Below are positions 10,771 to 19,735 of a DNA stretch of 64,000 bases, piece by piece; the stretch's first letter is position 1, and every line of letters begins with the position of its first letter. The stretch comes from Rhizobium sophorae. GTDB taxonomy: Bacteria > Pseudomonadota > Alphaproteobacteria > Rhizobiales > Rhizobiaceae. The translations under genes were made by a program, and so were the position numbers. Under the pieces are notes generated by a model, which did not search any database, was not told the DNA's origin, and worked only from the letters and a program-made list of their open reading frames with translations. The DNA is taken from contig NZ_JABFCN010000001.1 of assembly GCF_013087515.1 (NCBI RefSeq), forward strand, positions 140,808 through 204,807, in the 5' to 3' direction.

Positions 10771-11259
10771 TCAGTTCGTCCGGATGCGGTCGGGATAGAT
10801 ATCGTAGCGCTTTTCGCCGATGGTGAGGCGCACGGCCTTCAGCCGCTTCTCCTTTGGATCCTGCGAACGGTTTCCAAGCGCCACGACCTTATCGCCGGGC
10901 TTGGCCACACCTTCGACGAAACCGGAGCGTTCCGTCTGGCGCGGATTGCCGAGTTCGACGAGCCAGACGCCATCATCGGCGGTGGCAACATCGAGCGTCG
11001 GATGCGGTCCGCCCATGGCGATCTTCTCGATGGTGCCGCGCAGTTCGATCTGATCCGCCTCGGCCCACGACCAGCCGTGATGGGCCGCCGCGCCTGTCGC
11101 GAGGGACGCCGAGAGTATGGCCGCCGCCACTAGAGCATTTCCGTTTTTCTTCGAACCACGGAAATGCTCTATCTCGTTGTATTCACGCGATTCCGGACGC
11201 AAAACCGCTATGGACTTTTGCTGGAATTGCTCTAGCCGCTGTGCTGAAATCATAGACAT
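10771..11259 (-). CDS. Exported DUF6152-like protein with in-frame repeat insertion
   Basis: The mature part starts at AAHHGWSWAEADQIELRG and continues as a small beta-rich domain with GGPHPTLDV and GNPRQTERSGF, matching the DUF6152 pattern of exported proteins. The start at 11259 has an AGGGAGGAC box. Between MSMISAQR and VAAAILSASLATGAAA lie 34 codons contributed by a repeat element (11130-11231). Without it, the N-terminus would be an ordinary signal peptide. Whether the lengthened leader still directs export is unclear. Function is unknown; the HHG motif suggests metal binding (inference). Confidence 0.7.
   Translation of the reverse strand: MSMISAQRLEQFQQKSIAVLRPESREYNEIEHFRGSKKNGNALVAAAILSASLATGAAAHHGWSWAEADQIELRGTIEKIAMGGPHPTLDVATADDGVWLVELGNPRQTERSGFVEGVAKPGDKVVALGNRSQDPKEKRLKAVRLTIGEKRYDIYPDRIRTN
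11130..11235. repeat. Rhizobial repeat inserted in a coding sequence
   Basis: The element runs between two CTAG tetranucleotides (11130-11133 and 11232-11235). It contains the inverted arms AGCATTTCCGT / ACGGAAATGCT plus a GGAATTGCTCTAG end shared with the repeat at 1985-2030. Removing one CTAG and the interior takes out exactly 102 bases, or 34 codons, and restores an uninterrupted signal peptide. This suggests insertion with a 4-bp target duplication. Confidence 0.8.
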
Positions 11260-11363
11260 GATGTCCTCCCTACCCAATTGGACAGGCAGGTGGAGCATAC
11301 CGGCTGGAAGAAAAGGGATTTCACCAAATCTTGAAGGAGGCGGGCGGCAACTGAAGCCTGACC

Positions 11364-11810
11364 TTACGCCAGCAACCGAGTGACTTCGGCGCTGTGCTTT
11401 GGTGCGATGGCATCGGCGATGGTGGTGGAGAACAGCACCTTGCGGGTGGCGTCGGCGACCTTGGCGAAGACGTGGCGGATCTGGCAGTTCTGTTCGCCGT
11501 CGCAATCGTCGCACCGGCGGTAGGCGGTGATCGACAGGCACGGAAGCGGCGCGATCGGGCCGTCGATGATACGAAGGATCTCGCCGAAGGTAATGGTGTG
11601 GGCGGGCTTCAGCAGGAGATAACCGCCCTGCTTGCCGCGACGGCTGGCGACGACGCCGTGATGTTTCAGGTCGAGCAGGATCTGTTCGAGGAACTTTTTC
11701 GGGATCTTCTGCTGCGCCGCGATATCGGAAATCATCACCGGTTCGTCGGCATCGGCATCAGCCAAGACCGTGAGCGCCCGCAGCGCATATTTCGCCTTTT
11801 GCGTAATCAT
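11364..11810 (-). CDS. Rrf2-family regulator, probable cysteine/sulfur regulator
   Basis: The 148-residue protein starts MITQKAKYALRALTVLAD with an N-terminal winged helix and ends in a cysteine-rich segment (CLSITAYRRCDDCDGEQNC). Rrf2 members such as IscR and RirA hold an Fe-S cluster with such cysteines, and CymR controls cysteine genes (family knowledge). It diverges from cysHDN across a 420-bp gap, so control of sulfate assimilation is likely (inference). The ATG at 11810 is chosen over one six codons upstream by alignment to Rrf2 starts. Confidence 0.85.
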   Translation of the reverse strand: MITQKAKYALRALTVLADADADEPVMISDIAAQQKIPKKFLEQILLDLKHHGVVASRRGKQGGYLLLKPAHTITFGEILRIIDGPIAPLPCLSITAYRRCDDCDGEQNCQIRHVFAKVADATRKVLFSTTIADAIAPKHSAEVTRLLA

Positions 11811-12230
11811 TTTTGACCATCGACACACACAGGCAGTGCGAATCTCCGCACTGCTACGGAAGTACTTTTGCCTCTATGGCACAACCAGCATGAACGGAAT
11901 TTGAACGCGCCAGAGAAAGCCTTGAGAGACAAGCGTTTTGGCCTTGTTTTTCGCCCTCGGCCAAGCTCTCTTAATCTATGCCAAAACCACGCCTTCTGCA
12001 CCATTTTCGGCATCACTTCAGATTTCGGATTGACAGGCTGCGTGTAACTCTACTATTTCTATAGACATTCGAGCTGCCGATGTGGATTTTCGTCCGCAGG
12101 CGGCTGCTTTTCTGCATCGCGGCAGCTTCGGAGAGATATTTGCTCCTCCGGCCGCAGCTTTCGAAATCCCTTTTTCTGTCCGATCCATGCGCGAACTGCG
12201 ATACTCCCGTCAACAAAGGACAGGATTCTC
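11811..12230. promoter_or_regulatory. Divergent control region between the Rrf2 gene and cysH
   Basis: The 420-bp gap holds no convincing gene. An 8-bp perfect inverted repeat GCAGTGCG-aatctc-CGCACTGC (11833-11854) sits 23 bp before the Rrf2 start and could be an autoregulatory site or leader hairpin. A sigma-70-like TTGACA (12030-12035) with an AT-rich -10 near 12053-12059 points toward cysH and would leave a ~170-nt leader. No known riboswitch class was recognised in it. Confidence 0.5.
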
Positions 12231-12971
12231 ATGACTGTTAACAATCCCATTGCAGAGGCCGAAGCGCTGAACGACCGACTGGCGAGCCTTGATCTCGCCG
12301 GACGGCTATCGCTGGTCTCCGGCCTCGGCGGCCGCGTGGTGTTCACGACGTCACTCGGCATCGAGGACCAGGTGATCACCGCCGAGATCGGCACGCACCG
12401 CCTGCCGATCGATATCGCGACGCTGCAGACAGGCCGGCTGTTTGCCGAGACGCTGTCGCTGATCGAAGAGACCGAAAGCCAGTATGACATCCATATCCAT
12501 CGTTTCGAGCCCGAAAAGGCCGATATTGACGCCTATGCGGCGCAATACGGCCTCAACGGTTTCTACGAGAGCGTCGAGGCCCGGCATGCCTGTTGCGGCG
12601 TGCGCAAGCTGAAGCCGCTTGCGCGTGCCCTTGAAGGTGCTGCGATCTGGATCACCGGTCTGCGCCGCGGCCAATCGGCCAACCGCGCCGAAACGCCCTT
12701 TGCCGAATATGACGCCGAACGACATCTGCTGAAGGTCAATCCGCTCGCCGATTGGGACCTGGAGGCGATCAAGACCTTCGTTTCCGCAAATGGCGTGCCG
12801 GTCAATCCGCTGCACGCCCGCGGTTATCCCTCTATCGGCTGCGAACCCTGCACGCGGGCGATCAAGCCCGGCGAGCCGGAACGCGCCGGCCGCTGGTGGT
12901 GGGAGCAGGACGAGACGCGCGAATGCGGCCTGCATGTCGCCGAAGAGGCCGCAGCGATCGCCGCACAGTAA
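12231..12971 (+). CDS. cysH: Adenylylsulfate (APS/PAPS) reductase
   Basis: This 246-residue cytosolic enzyme reduces activated sulfate to sulfite. It has the two cysteine pairs (ACCGVRK and GCEPCTR) that ligate a 4Fe-4S cluster in the bacterial assimilatory APS reductases, plus the C-terminal ECGLH catalytic cysteine. That set favours APS over PAPS as substrate. AAGGACAGGA precedes the start. It heads cysH-cysD-cysN. Confidence 0.95.
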   Translation: MTVNNPIAEAEALNDRLASLDLAGRLSLVSGLGGRVVFTTSLGIEDQVITAEIGTHRLPIDIATLQTGRLFAETLSLIEETESQYDIHIHRFEPEKADIDAYAAQYGLNGFYESVEARHACCGVRKLKPLARALEGAAIWITGLRRGQSANRAETPFAEYDAERHLLKVNPLADWDLEAIKTFVSANGVPVNPLHARGYPSIGCEPCTRAIKPGEPERAGRWWWEQDETRECGLHVAEEAAAIAAQ

Positions 12972-13103
12972 ATCACCCCACGGCTTTCCCAATCAGGGCG
13001 CGGCAACCGCCGCAGCCTTGGGAAAGTCAACATTCCCGGGGAAAGCCAACATCAAGGAATTGTTTTGCGGTGAACCGCAACGACCGATAGCCTGGAGTAA
13101 GAC

Positions 13104-14057
13104 ATGCCCGATAGCCGTCCGGATACGGAACTCAGCAATCCGCAGAGCGCCAAGGCGCCGCTCGACCCGCATCTGAAAGCGCTGGAAAATGAATCCATCC
13201 ACATCTTCCGCGAGGTTGCGGCCGAATTCGAGCGTCCAGTCATGCTCTATTCGATCGGCAAGGATTCCTCGGTGTTGCTGCATCTGGCGCGCAAGGCCTT
13301 CTATCCCGGCCGCGTGCCCTTCCCGCTGTTGCATGTGAACACCGGCTGGAAATTTTCCGAGATGATCGCCTTCCGCGATGAGACCGCGAAGAAATACGAT
13401 CTCGATCTCATCGAACACATCAATCCGCGCGGCAAGGCCGAAAACATCACGCCGTTCACGCATGGATCGGCCGCCTTCACCGACATCATGAAGACCGAGG
13501 GGCTGCGTCAGGCGCTCGATGCCGGCCAGTTCGATGCCGCATTCGGCGGTGCGCGGCGCGATGAGGAAGCCAGCCGCGCCAAGGAGCGGATCTATTCCTT
13601 CCGCACGCCCGACCATCGCTGGGATCCGCGCAACCAGCGGCCGGAACTCTGGAACATCTATAACGGCATGATCCGCAAGGGCGAGAGCGTGCGCGCCTTC
13701 CCGCTGTCGAACTGGACGGAGGTCGATATCTGGCGCTACATCCAGGCCGAGGACATTCCGCTGGTGCCGCTCTATTACGCCAAGAAGCGGCCGTTCGTGG
13801 AGCGCGACGGGATGATGATCCTGGCCGAGGATCCGCGCCTGGAACTGCTGCCCGGCGAAGTCCGCCAGGAAGGCATGATCCGCTTCCGCACCCTCGGCGA
13901 CTTCCCGCTGACCGGCGCCATCCGCTCACAGGCGACCACCCTCGAAGAGGTGATTGCCGAACTCGAAATTGCAACGGTGTCCGAACGCCAGGGCCGCGCC
14001 ATCGATCGCGACCAGTCCGGCTCCATGGAAAAGAAGAAGCGTGAAGGATATTTCTGA
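13104..14057 (+). CDS. cysD: Sulfate adenylyltransferase small subunit
   Basis: This 317-residue ATP-pyrophosphatase-fold subunit makes APS from ATP and sulfate with CysN. The PP-loop appears as [13 protein letters not shown], followed by [13 protein letters not shown] and [31 protein letters not shown] precedes the ATG. The stop is separated from the cysN start by a single base, so the two subunits are translationally coupled. Confidence 0.97.
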   Translation: MPDSRPDTELSNPQSAKAPLDPHLKALENESIHIFREVAAEFERPVMLYSIGKDSSVLLHLARKAFYPGRVPFPLLHVNTGWKFSEMIAFRDETAKKYDLDLIEHINPRGKAENITPFTHGSAAFTDIMKTEGLRQALDAGQFDAAFGGARRDEEASRAKERIYSFRTPDHRWDPRNQRPELWNIYNGMIRKGESVRAFPLSNWTEVDIWRYIQAEDIPLVPLYYAKKRPFVERDGMMILAEDPRLELLPGEVRQEGMIRFRTLGDFPLTGAIRSQATTLEEVIAELEIATVSERQGRAIDRDQSGSMEKKKREGYF

Positions 14058-14058
14058 G

Positions 14059-15555
14059 ATGACCGCAGCCCAAACCGCCGTCTCGGCCGCAACCGTCGTC
14101 AGCCTGCCCGCCGCCGAGCCGCTCAAGGCCCTGCGCGATACCAGGCCGCTGCGCCTCATCACCTGCGGCAGCGTCGATGACGGCAAGTCGACTTTGATCG
14201 GCCGCCTGCTCTGGGACACCAAGGCGGTCAAGGAAGACCAGGCCGCCACCCTGCAGCGCGATTCCACCGGCAAGCAGAACGATCTCGGCCTGCCCGATTT
14301 CGCGCTTTTGCTCGACGGCCTGCAGGCCGAGCGCGAACAGGGCATCACCATCGATGTCGCCTATCGCTACTTCTCGACCGACAAGCGCTCCTTCATCGTC
14401 GCCGATACGCCCGGCCACGAGCAATATACCCGCAACATGGCGACCGGCGCCTCGACCGCCGATCTCGCCATCCTGCTCGTTGACGCCCGCCTCGGCATTC
14501 TCGAGCAGACGCGCCGTCACGCGACGATTGCCTCGCTGCTCGGGATCAAGCAGTTCGTGCTTGCCGTCAACAAGATCGACCTGACGGGCTACGACCGTGC
14601 CGGCTTCGATAAGATCAGCCATGACTTCCGCGAGTTTGCCCTGTCGCTCGGCGTCAAGCAGATCACCGCCATTCCGATGTCGGCGCTGAAGGGCGAAAAC
14701 GTCGTCTATTCCGGCCAGGCCGCCATGCCCTGGTATACCGGCCCGTCGCTGGTGGAGACGCTGGAGCTTGCGACCGTGCGCTCGTCGCAGACGGTCGGCT
14801 TCCGCCTGTCCGTCCAGCGCGTCTCGCGTCCGGGCGAAAGCTTCCGCGGCTATCAGGGCACGGTTGCCGGCGGCTCGGTCAAGCCGGGCGACAGCGTCAT
14901 GATCCTGCCGTCGGGCATGGTCGCCAATGTCTCGAAGATTGTCACCTTCGATCTCGTCCGCAACGCCGCCGTTGCCGGCGACGCCATCACCCTGGTGCTC
15001 GACCGTCAGGTCGACGTGGCGCGCGGCGACATGATCGTCTCGATCGACGCCCAGCCGCAGGTCGGCCTTGCCTTCGACGCGCAGATCGTTGCCTTGCAGC
15101 CTGAGGGCATCGAGCCCGGCAAACGCTACTGGCTGAAGAGCGGCAGCCGCCGCCAGCGCGTTCAGGTGCAGCCGCTCAGCCAGCTGGAACTGAAGACCGG
15201 CACCTGGAACGCCGCCCAGCGGCTCTATATGAACGCCATCGGCAAAGTCCGGCTCGTCTTCGACGAAGCCGCGATTTTCGATCCCTATGAGCAGAACCGG
15301 CTTTCCGGCTCCTTCATCCTGATCGATCCGGAGACCAACAACACGGTCGCCGGCGGCATGGTGACCGGCAAGCGCACCGAACTCGGCGGCCTGCACAATG
15401 GCGAAGCCCGCGTCATCCTCTCGCTTCCGGCCGACCTTGCCGAACAGATCATGGCGAGCGAACTCTTCGCCAGCCGCAGCCATGAGGCCGAGGTACGGCG
15501 CATGACGGCAGCCGAAGCGGCCGACCTCTGGTCGAGCGCTGCAAGCGATATCTGA
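14059..15555 (+). CDS. cysN: Sulfate adenylyltransferase GTPase subunit
   Basis: At 498 residues it has the length of a stand-alone CysN without a fused APS kinase (CysC) domain. GTPase motifs are G1 GSVDDGKST at about 37-45, G3 DTPGHEQY and G4 NKID. GTP hydrolysis drives APS synthesis by CysD. The start at 14059 is one base after the cysD stop. Its last ~480 bp are duplicated, in damaged form, at 16679-17159. Confidence 0.97.
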   Translation: MTAAQTAVSAATVVSLPAAEPLKALRDTRPLRLITCGSVDDGKSTLIGRLLWDTKAVKEDQAATLQRDSTGKQNDLGLPDFALLLDGLQAEREQGITIDVAYRYFSTDKRSFIVADTPGHEQYTRNMATGASTADLAILLVDARLGILEQTRRHATIASLLGIKQFVLAVNKIDLTGYDRAGFDKISHDFREFALSLGVKQITAIPMSALKGENVVYSGQAAMPWYTGPSLVETLELATVRSSQTVGFRLSVQRVSRPGESFRGYQGTVAGGSVKPGDSVMILPSGMVANVSKIVTFDLVRNAAVAGDAITLVLDRQVDVARGDMIVSIDAQPQVGLAFDAQIVALQPEGIEPGKRYWLKSGSRRQRVQVQPLSQLELKTGTWNAAQRLYMNAIGKVRLVFDEAAIFDPYEQNRLSGSFILIDPETNNTVAGGMVTGKRTELGGLHNGEARVILSLPADLAEQIMASELFASRSHEAEVRRMTAAEAADLWSSAASDI

Positions 15556-15565
15556 TGAGGGATAA

Positions 15566-15586
15566 GGGGCCAGCAAGACTGGCCCC
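15566..15586 (+). terminator. Hairpin terminator after cysN
   Basis: GGGGCCAG-caaga-CTGGCCCC is a perfect 8-bp stem 10 bp after the cysN stop. A T-run is missing, so termination may be weak or assisted. Confidence 0.6.
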
Positions 15587-15652
15587 TCACCAGAGAACCG
15601 ATCAAACTGAGACTTTGCGATAGGGCTCCGTGCCCGCTTCCGGCCGATAGTG

Positions 15653-15850
15653 TTGAAAAAGTCGAAAATCCGGACTTAAGGTCAGCCAATTCGTGATTTG
15701 AGCGAATGTTGCCGCTCGATGCTGTTTCACTTCCGCAACGCGGCCCCACGCTGCTTCAACGTAAAAATGGCAGGTCCCCAGCTCAATTTTCCGTGTCGGC
15801 CTCTACGGCCGCTAAAAAAATCAGAATTCGCAGGAAACGGACTTTTTCAA
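15653..15850. mobile_element. Remnant of an insertion element or MITE
   Basis: A perfect 11-bp inverted repeat, TTGAAAAAGTC at 15653-15663 and GACTTTTTCAA at 15840-15850, encloses 176 bp with no credible gene. Its base composition is more AT-rich than cysN. Terminal repeats of this type occur at the ends of transposase-bearing elements in rhizobia. It sits in the insertion zone between cysN and its duplicated tail. Confidence 0.45.
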
Positions 15851-16021
15851 TTCACGATTCGCTGTTTACCGCTTGCCCGCGGGCCAATGTGAGGCCATTC
15901 TTAGATCGGATCCCGGCGGTGCGGTAAGACGAGAGGTCAGGCCCTGCAACGCTCAATCTAGACCTCGAAGCATTTGACGTGGCGCCTTTTCTCGACTGAT
16001 CCCCGAGCGAGGAGGTTCTCC

Positions 16022-16663
16022 ATGTCCACACGCTATGTCGACCATCCGCTACAACCGGGCGACCGGGTCCCGAACGTTGTGTTTGATGCGATCTCGCACG
16101 AAGGGAAGATCGCACTTGATGATTTTCGTGGCCGCAGCCCATTGTTGATCGGTTTGTTTCGAGGCCTGCATTGTCCGTTCTGCCGGCGCCATGTCGCGGC
16201 CATGGCATATCTCAACCCGGTGCTGCGTGAGAAAGGCGTCCAATCCCTGGCGGTGGTAAACACCCCGGTCGAACGCGCACGGCTCTATTTCCGTTACCAT
16301 CCGATACCCGATCTTCTTGCTGCTTCCGACCCGGTACGGGCTTCGCACCAAGCCTTCGGCCTACGCGAGGTCGGGATCGACACGGCCATGGCGATACTGA
16401 TCGATCTTCCGGGCGAGTTGCCCGAGCCTATGGGCGTGATGGCAATGGACGAATTTCTCAACAAGAAGGAAGGATATCAGATTACGGAAGCCGATCAGCA
16501 GATGATGACTGCCGACCACGGGCAGCTTGTCGGTCAGTTCCTAATCGACCGGGAGGGCATCGTACGCTGGAGCTTCACTGAAGTTCTGGAGGCTGGGCTC
16601 CAGACATTCCAGGCACCGAATTCCGAGGAATTGATGTCGGTAGCTTCCCAAGTCGTGCATTGA
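16022..16663 (+). CDS. Peroxiredoxin-like (AhpC/TSA, thioredoxin-fold) protein
   Basis: The 213-residue protein has a thioredoxin fold with LHCPFCRRH, a CxxC motif near residue 50, after HPLQPGDRVPNVVFD. The fold and motif suggest a peroxiredoxin or thiol-disulfide enzyme acting in the cytosol. GAGGAGG precedes the ATG at 16022. It lies between cysN and a broken copy of the cysN 3' end, so it looks inserted. Confidence 0.8.
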   Translation: MSTRYVDHPLQPGDRVPNVVFDAISHEGKIALDDFRGRSPLLIGLFRGLHCPFCRRHVAAMAYLNPVLREKGVQSLAVVNTPVERARLYFRYHPIPDLLAASDPVRASHQAFGLREVGIDTAMAILIDLPGELPEPMGVMAMDEFLNKKEGYQITEADQQMMTADHGQLVGQFLIDREGIVRWSFTEVLEAGLQTFQAPNSEELMSVASQVVH

Positions 16664-16678
16664 CAACGAAAAACTCGC

Positions 16679-17159
16679 TCGAAGCCCAGCCGCAGGTCGG
16701 TCTTGCCTTCAACGCACAGATCGTAGCACTCCAGCCGGAGCGCATCGAGCCCGGGAAGCGCTACTGGCTGAAGAGCGGCAGCCGCCGCCAGCGCGTTCAG
16801 GTGCAGCCGCTCAGCCAACTGGAACTGAAGACCGGCACCTGGAACGCCGCCCAGCGGCTCTACAGGAACGCGATTGGCAAAGTCCGGCTGGTGTTCGACG
16901 AGGCGGCGATTTTCGATCCCTATGAGCCGAACCGGCTTCTGGCTCATTCATCTTGATCGATCCGGAGACCAACAACACGGTTGCCAGCGGCATGGTTGCC
17001 GGCGGCATGGTGACCGGCAAGCTCACCGAACTCGGCGGCCTGCACAATGGTGAAGCCCGCGTCATCCTCTCGCTTCCGGCCAATCCTGCCGAACAGATCA
17101 TGGCAGGCGAACTATTTGCCAGCCGCAGCCATGAGGCCGAAGTACGGCGCATGACGGCG
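16679..17159 (+). pseudogene. Duplicated 3' fragment of cysN
   Basis: From AQPQVGLAF onward the translation repeats the last ~160 residues of CysN almost exactly, including IEPGKRYWLKSGSRRQRVQV and LGGLHNGEARVILSLPA. The frame shifts near 16938, at the point equivalent to LSGSFIL, and an extra AGGMV-type segment is present near 16990. The match stops at 17159. There is no start and no GTPase domain, so it cannot encode a working subunit. It marks a segmental duplication around the peroxiredoxin-like gene. Confidence 0.9.
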
Positions 17160-17287
17160 GGGATCCCCTCAATTCAGCATTTCGGCCAGACGGAAACTCC
17201 TCGGAACCGTTGTGGCCTTTTGCGGTGGAACACTCCGCATCACCCGGCTATAAAGGTCAATGTGCGTTGGCCTTTTCGCGGTAATCG

Positions 17288-19573
17288 ATGCCCAATTCTC
17301 CCGAATCCTCAGGTGAAAGCGTTAGCAGCTCGAGCTCGGGTCGCAATCAGACATTAAATTCGCCAGCGCAAGTGGCCGCCTCGGATTCGCCGCAAAGCAC
17401 TCAAACCGACGACTCGCAACCGCCCAACGGATCATTCGGCCACACTCGACGGGCCGCCAGGACTCTATTGCGTGCGCTGCGCCAAGATTTGCAAGCAAGT
17501 TCTGTTTTGGCAAAGATCAAGACGGCCGCCTTATCTTGGAGAACGAAGCTGAGGTCGATGCTGCCTGGAATAGCGTCAGCTGCCCATAAGTGGATAACGA
17601 GTGCTTTGGTTAAGGTGGGACGCGGTCAGCGTTCAAAGCCGCGTGAAAGTCGACGAAGCGCTCCGTTCATTGCGGGCTGGCGCAAATTCGCTATCGGGTT
17701 GGCCTTGCTTGTCTGCCTCCTCGTAGGAAGCATGCTGGTGTGGGCACTGAAAGACGTGCCGTGGAGCGAAATCCGGGATGGAACGTTAAAGCCGGTCGTC
17801 GTGCTGGAAACCGCCGACGGCGCGCCATTGGTAAGACAGGGACCTTATCAAGGGCCATATGCTCGATACGACCAGTTTCCGCCCCATCTGATCGATGCCG
17901 TCCTTTCGATCGAGGATCGCCGGTTCATGGATCATTTCGGCGTCGACCCCAGGGGCATCGGGAGAGCGCTTCTGCGGAACTTGGAGGCTGGCTCGGTGGT
18001 GGAGGGTGGCAGCACGATCACCCAGCAACTCATCAAGCTGCAATATCTCGACAGCGACCGAACCATAAAACGAAAGATACAGGAGGTCGTCATTGCCTTC
18101 TGGCTGGAGTGGAAGCTCGGCAAGGCGGAAATTCTGACGCGCTATCTCAATAGCGTCTATCTTGGCGCGGGCGCCACCGGCATGCCTGCCGCCGCGCGCA
18201 TCTATTTCAACAAGGAAATCGGCGCCCTAAACCTGCCGGAGGCGGCGATGCTGGCGGGGTTGCTTCGGGCGCCGAGCCAATGGAATCCGATCGACAATTT
18301 CGAAGGCGCTCGGCAGCGCACCTTGGTCGTTCTCGACGCGATGGCAGCCAATGGCAAGATCACCGAGCCACAGGCGGCGGAGGCCAAGACGAGCTTTGCC
18401 AGACTGCACCCAACGACGCCGACGCCGCGCTCCGGAAGCTGGTTCGCCGACTGGATTTCACCGCAAGCAAGCGAAATCGCCGGCTCCTCGCCAGGTTCGA
18501 CGACGGTGCGCACCACGCTGGTGCCGCGGTTGCAGCAGATCGCCGAAAGGGTCGTGAAAAGAGCTCTGGACAGTGAGGGAAAGACAGTCGAAGCATCGCA
18601 GGCGGCCTTGGTTGCGATGACGCCCGACGGCGCGGTCGTTGCGATGGTTGGTGGGCGCGACTACAAGGCAAGTCAGTTCAACCGAGCCGTCACTGCGATG
18701 CGCCAGCCGGGTTCCACCTTCAAACTATTCGTCTATTACGCGGCATTGAAGGCTGGGCTCACCTTGTCTGACCGGGTTCTGGACGCGCCAATTGACATCG
18801 ATGGCTGGTCGCCAGAAAATTCCGGTGGCAATTATCGCGGCTGGGTAACCCTTGCCGAGGCGTTCGCGCGATCGCTCAATGCCGCCTCAGTGGCGCTTGC
18901 CGAAGAGGTAGGTCTGGACAATGTGATTGCCGCAGCGCGTGAACTCGGCATCGATGCGCCACTGGCCAACACGCCGTCTTTGGCGCTTGGTGCATCAGAA
19001 GTAAATCTGCTTAACCTCACCAGCGCCTATGCGTCCGTCCAACTCGGCAGGGCGCCCGTCAGGCCCTGGGGCATCATCGACTTCCAGGCGGCAGGGCAGC
19101 CCAAGACGTTTCGAGTTGCCTCACAAGCAAAGCCGAATGTCGATCTTTCGCCCTACCAGTCCGACCTCCTCGGCCTGCTGCAGTTGGTGGTCGAGCGCGG
19201 CACTGGACGTGGGGCAGATCCCGGCACGTTTGCGGCCGGTAAGACCGGCACGAGCCAGAACAATCGTGATGCCTGGTTCGTCGGTTTCACGGAAGCGCTC
19301 GTCGTCGGTGTCTGGGTTGGCAACGATGATGACGCGCCGATGAAGGGGGTGACGGGCGGCGACCTGCCAGCGCATATCTGGCGGGACTTCATGCGTGAGG
19401 CAACGACAGAACCGACTCTGAACGGAGTGCCATCGACCGAAGCATTGGTCGATGGTCAAGGCGCACCCCAGTCCTGCAACATCACCGCCTGCTCGCGCAG
19501 TTACCGCTCATTTCGGCCGTCCGATTGCACTTATCAGCCATATTCCGGCGGCCGACGGCTTTGTGAAAAGTGA
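17288..19573 (+). CDS. Class A penicillin-binding protein (bifunctional)
   Basis: This 761-residue inner-membrane peptidoglycan synthase has a long polar cytoplasmic N-terminus (about 1-135), one membrane anchor (FAIGLALLVCLLVGSMLVWAL), a GT51 transglycosylase domain with EDRRFMDHFGVDPRG and EGGSTITQQL, and a transpeptidase domain with PGSTFK, SLN and KTGTS. The C-terminus is cysteine-containing. Ser/Thr-rich, less G+C-rich codons at the 5' end differ from its neighbours. No strong ribosome site is visible. Confidence 0.93.
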   Translation: MPNSPESSGESVSSSSSGRNQTLNSPAQVAASDSPQSTQTDDSQPPNGSFGHTRRAARTLLRALRQDLQASSVLAKIKTAALSWRTKLRSMLPGIASAAHKWITSALVKVGRGQRSKPRESRRSAPFIAGWRKFAIGLALLVCLLVGSMLVWALKDVPWSEIRDGTLKPVVVLETADGAPLVRQGPYQGPYARYDQFPPHLIDAVLSIEDRRFMDHFGVDPRGIGRALLRNLEAGSVVEGGSTITQQLIKLQYLDSDRTIKRKIQEVVIAFWLEWKLGKAEILTRYLNSVYLGAGATGMPAAARIYFNKEIGALNLPEAAMLAGLLRAPSQWNPIDNFEGARQRTLVVLDAMAANGKITEPQAAEAKTSFARLHPTTPTPRSGSWFADWISPQASEIAGSSPGSTTVRTTLVPRLQQIAERVVKRALDSEGKTVEASQAALVAMTPDGAVVAMVGGRDYKASQFNRAVTAMRQPGSTFKLFVYYAALKAGLTLSDRVLDAPIDIDGWSPENSGGNYRGWVTLAEAFARSLNAASVALAEEVGLDNVIAAARELGIDAPLANTPSLALGASEVNLLNLTSAYASVQLGRAPVRPWGIIDFQAAGQPKTFRVASQAKPNVDLSPYQSDLLGLLQLVVERGTGRGADPGTFAAGKTGTSQNNRDAWFVGFTEALVVGVWVGNDDDAPMKGVTGGDLPAHIWRDFMREATTEPTLNGVPSTEALVDGQGAPQSCNITACSRSYRSFRPSDCTYQPYSGGRRLCEK

Positions 19574-19735
19574 TGTGATTCGGCAGAGGTGGAGCACCGG
19601 TCATCCTTGCCTCACGCCCGTTTCGCAGATCGGCGCCGAATATCGTTTGGCCGATGTTGCGAAGGCGCGCGAAGAGATGGAATCCGGACGTTCGGCGGGC
19701 AGTCTCCTGCTGATACCTTGATTGGTCAAAGTCCG

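Noticed and set aside
11811..12230. Riboswitch in the cysH leader
   Set aside because: A long leader is likely, but I could match no known riboswitch consensus by eye.
13486..15576. Minus-strand frame of 696 codons across cysD and cysN
   Set aside because: The plus strand encodes well-conserved CysD and CysN with all motifs; the minus frame has none.
19452..19721. Plus-strand 89-codon frame after the penicillin-binding protein
   Set aside because: It overlaps the end of the PBP gene, has no ribosome site and no recognisable fold.
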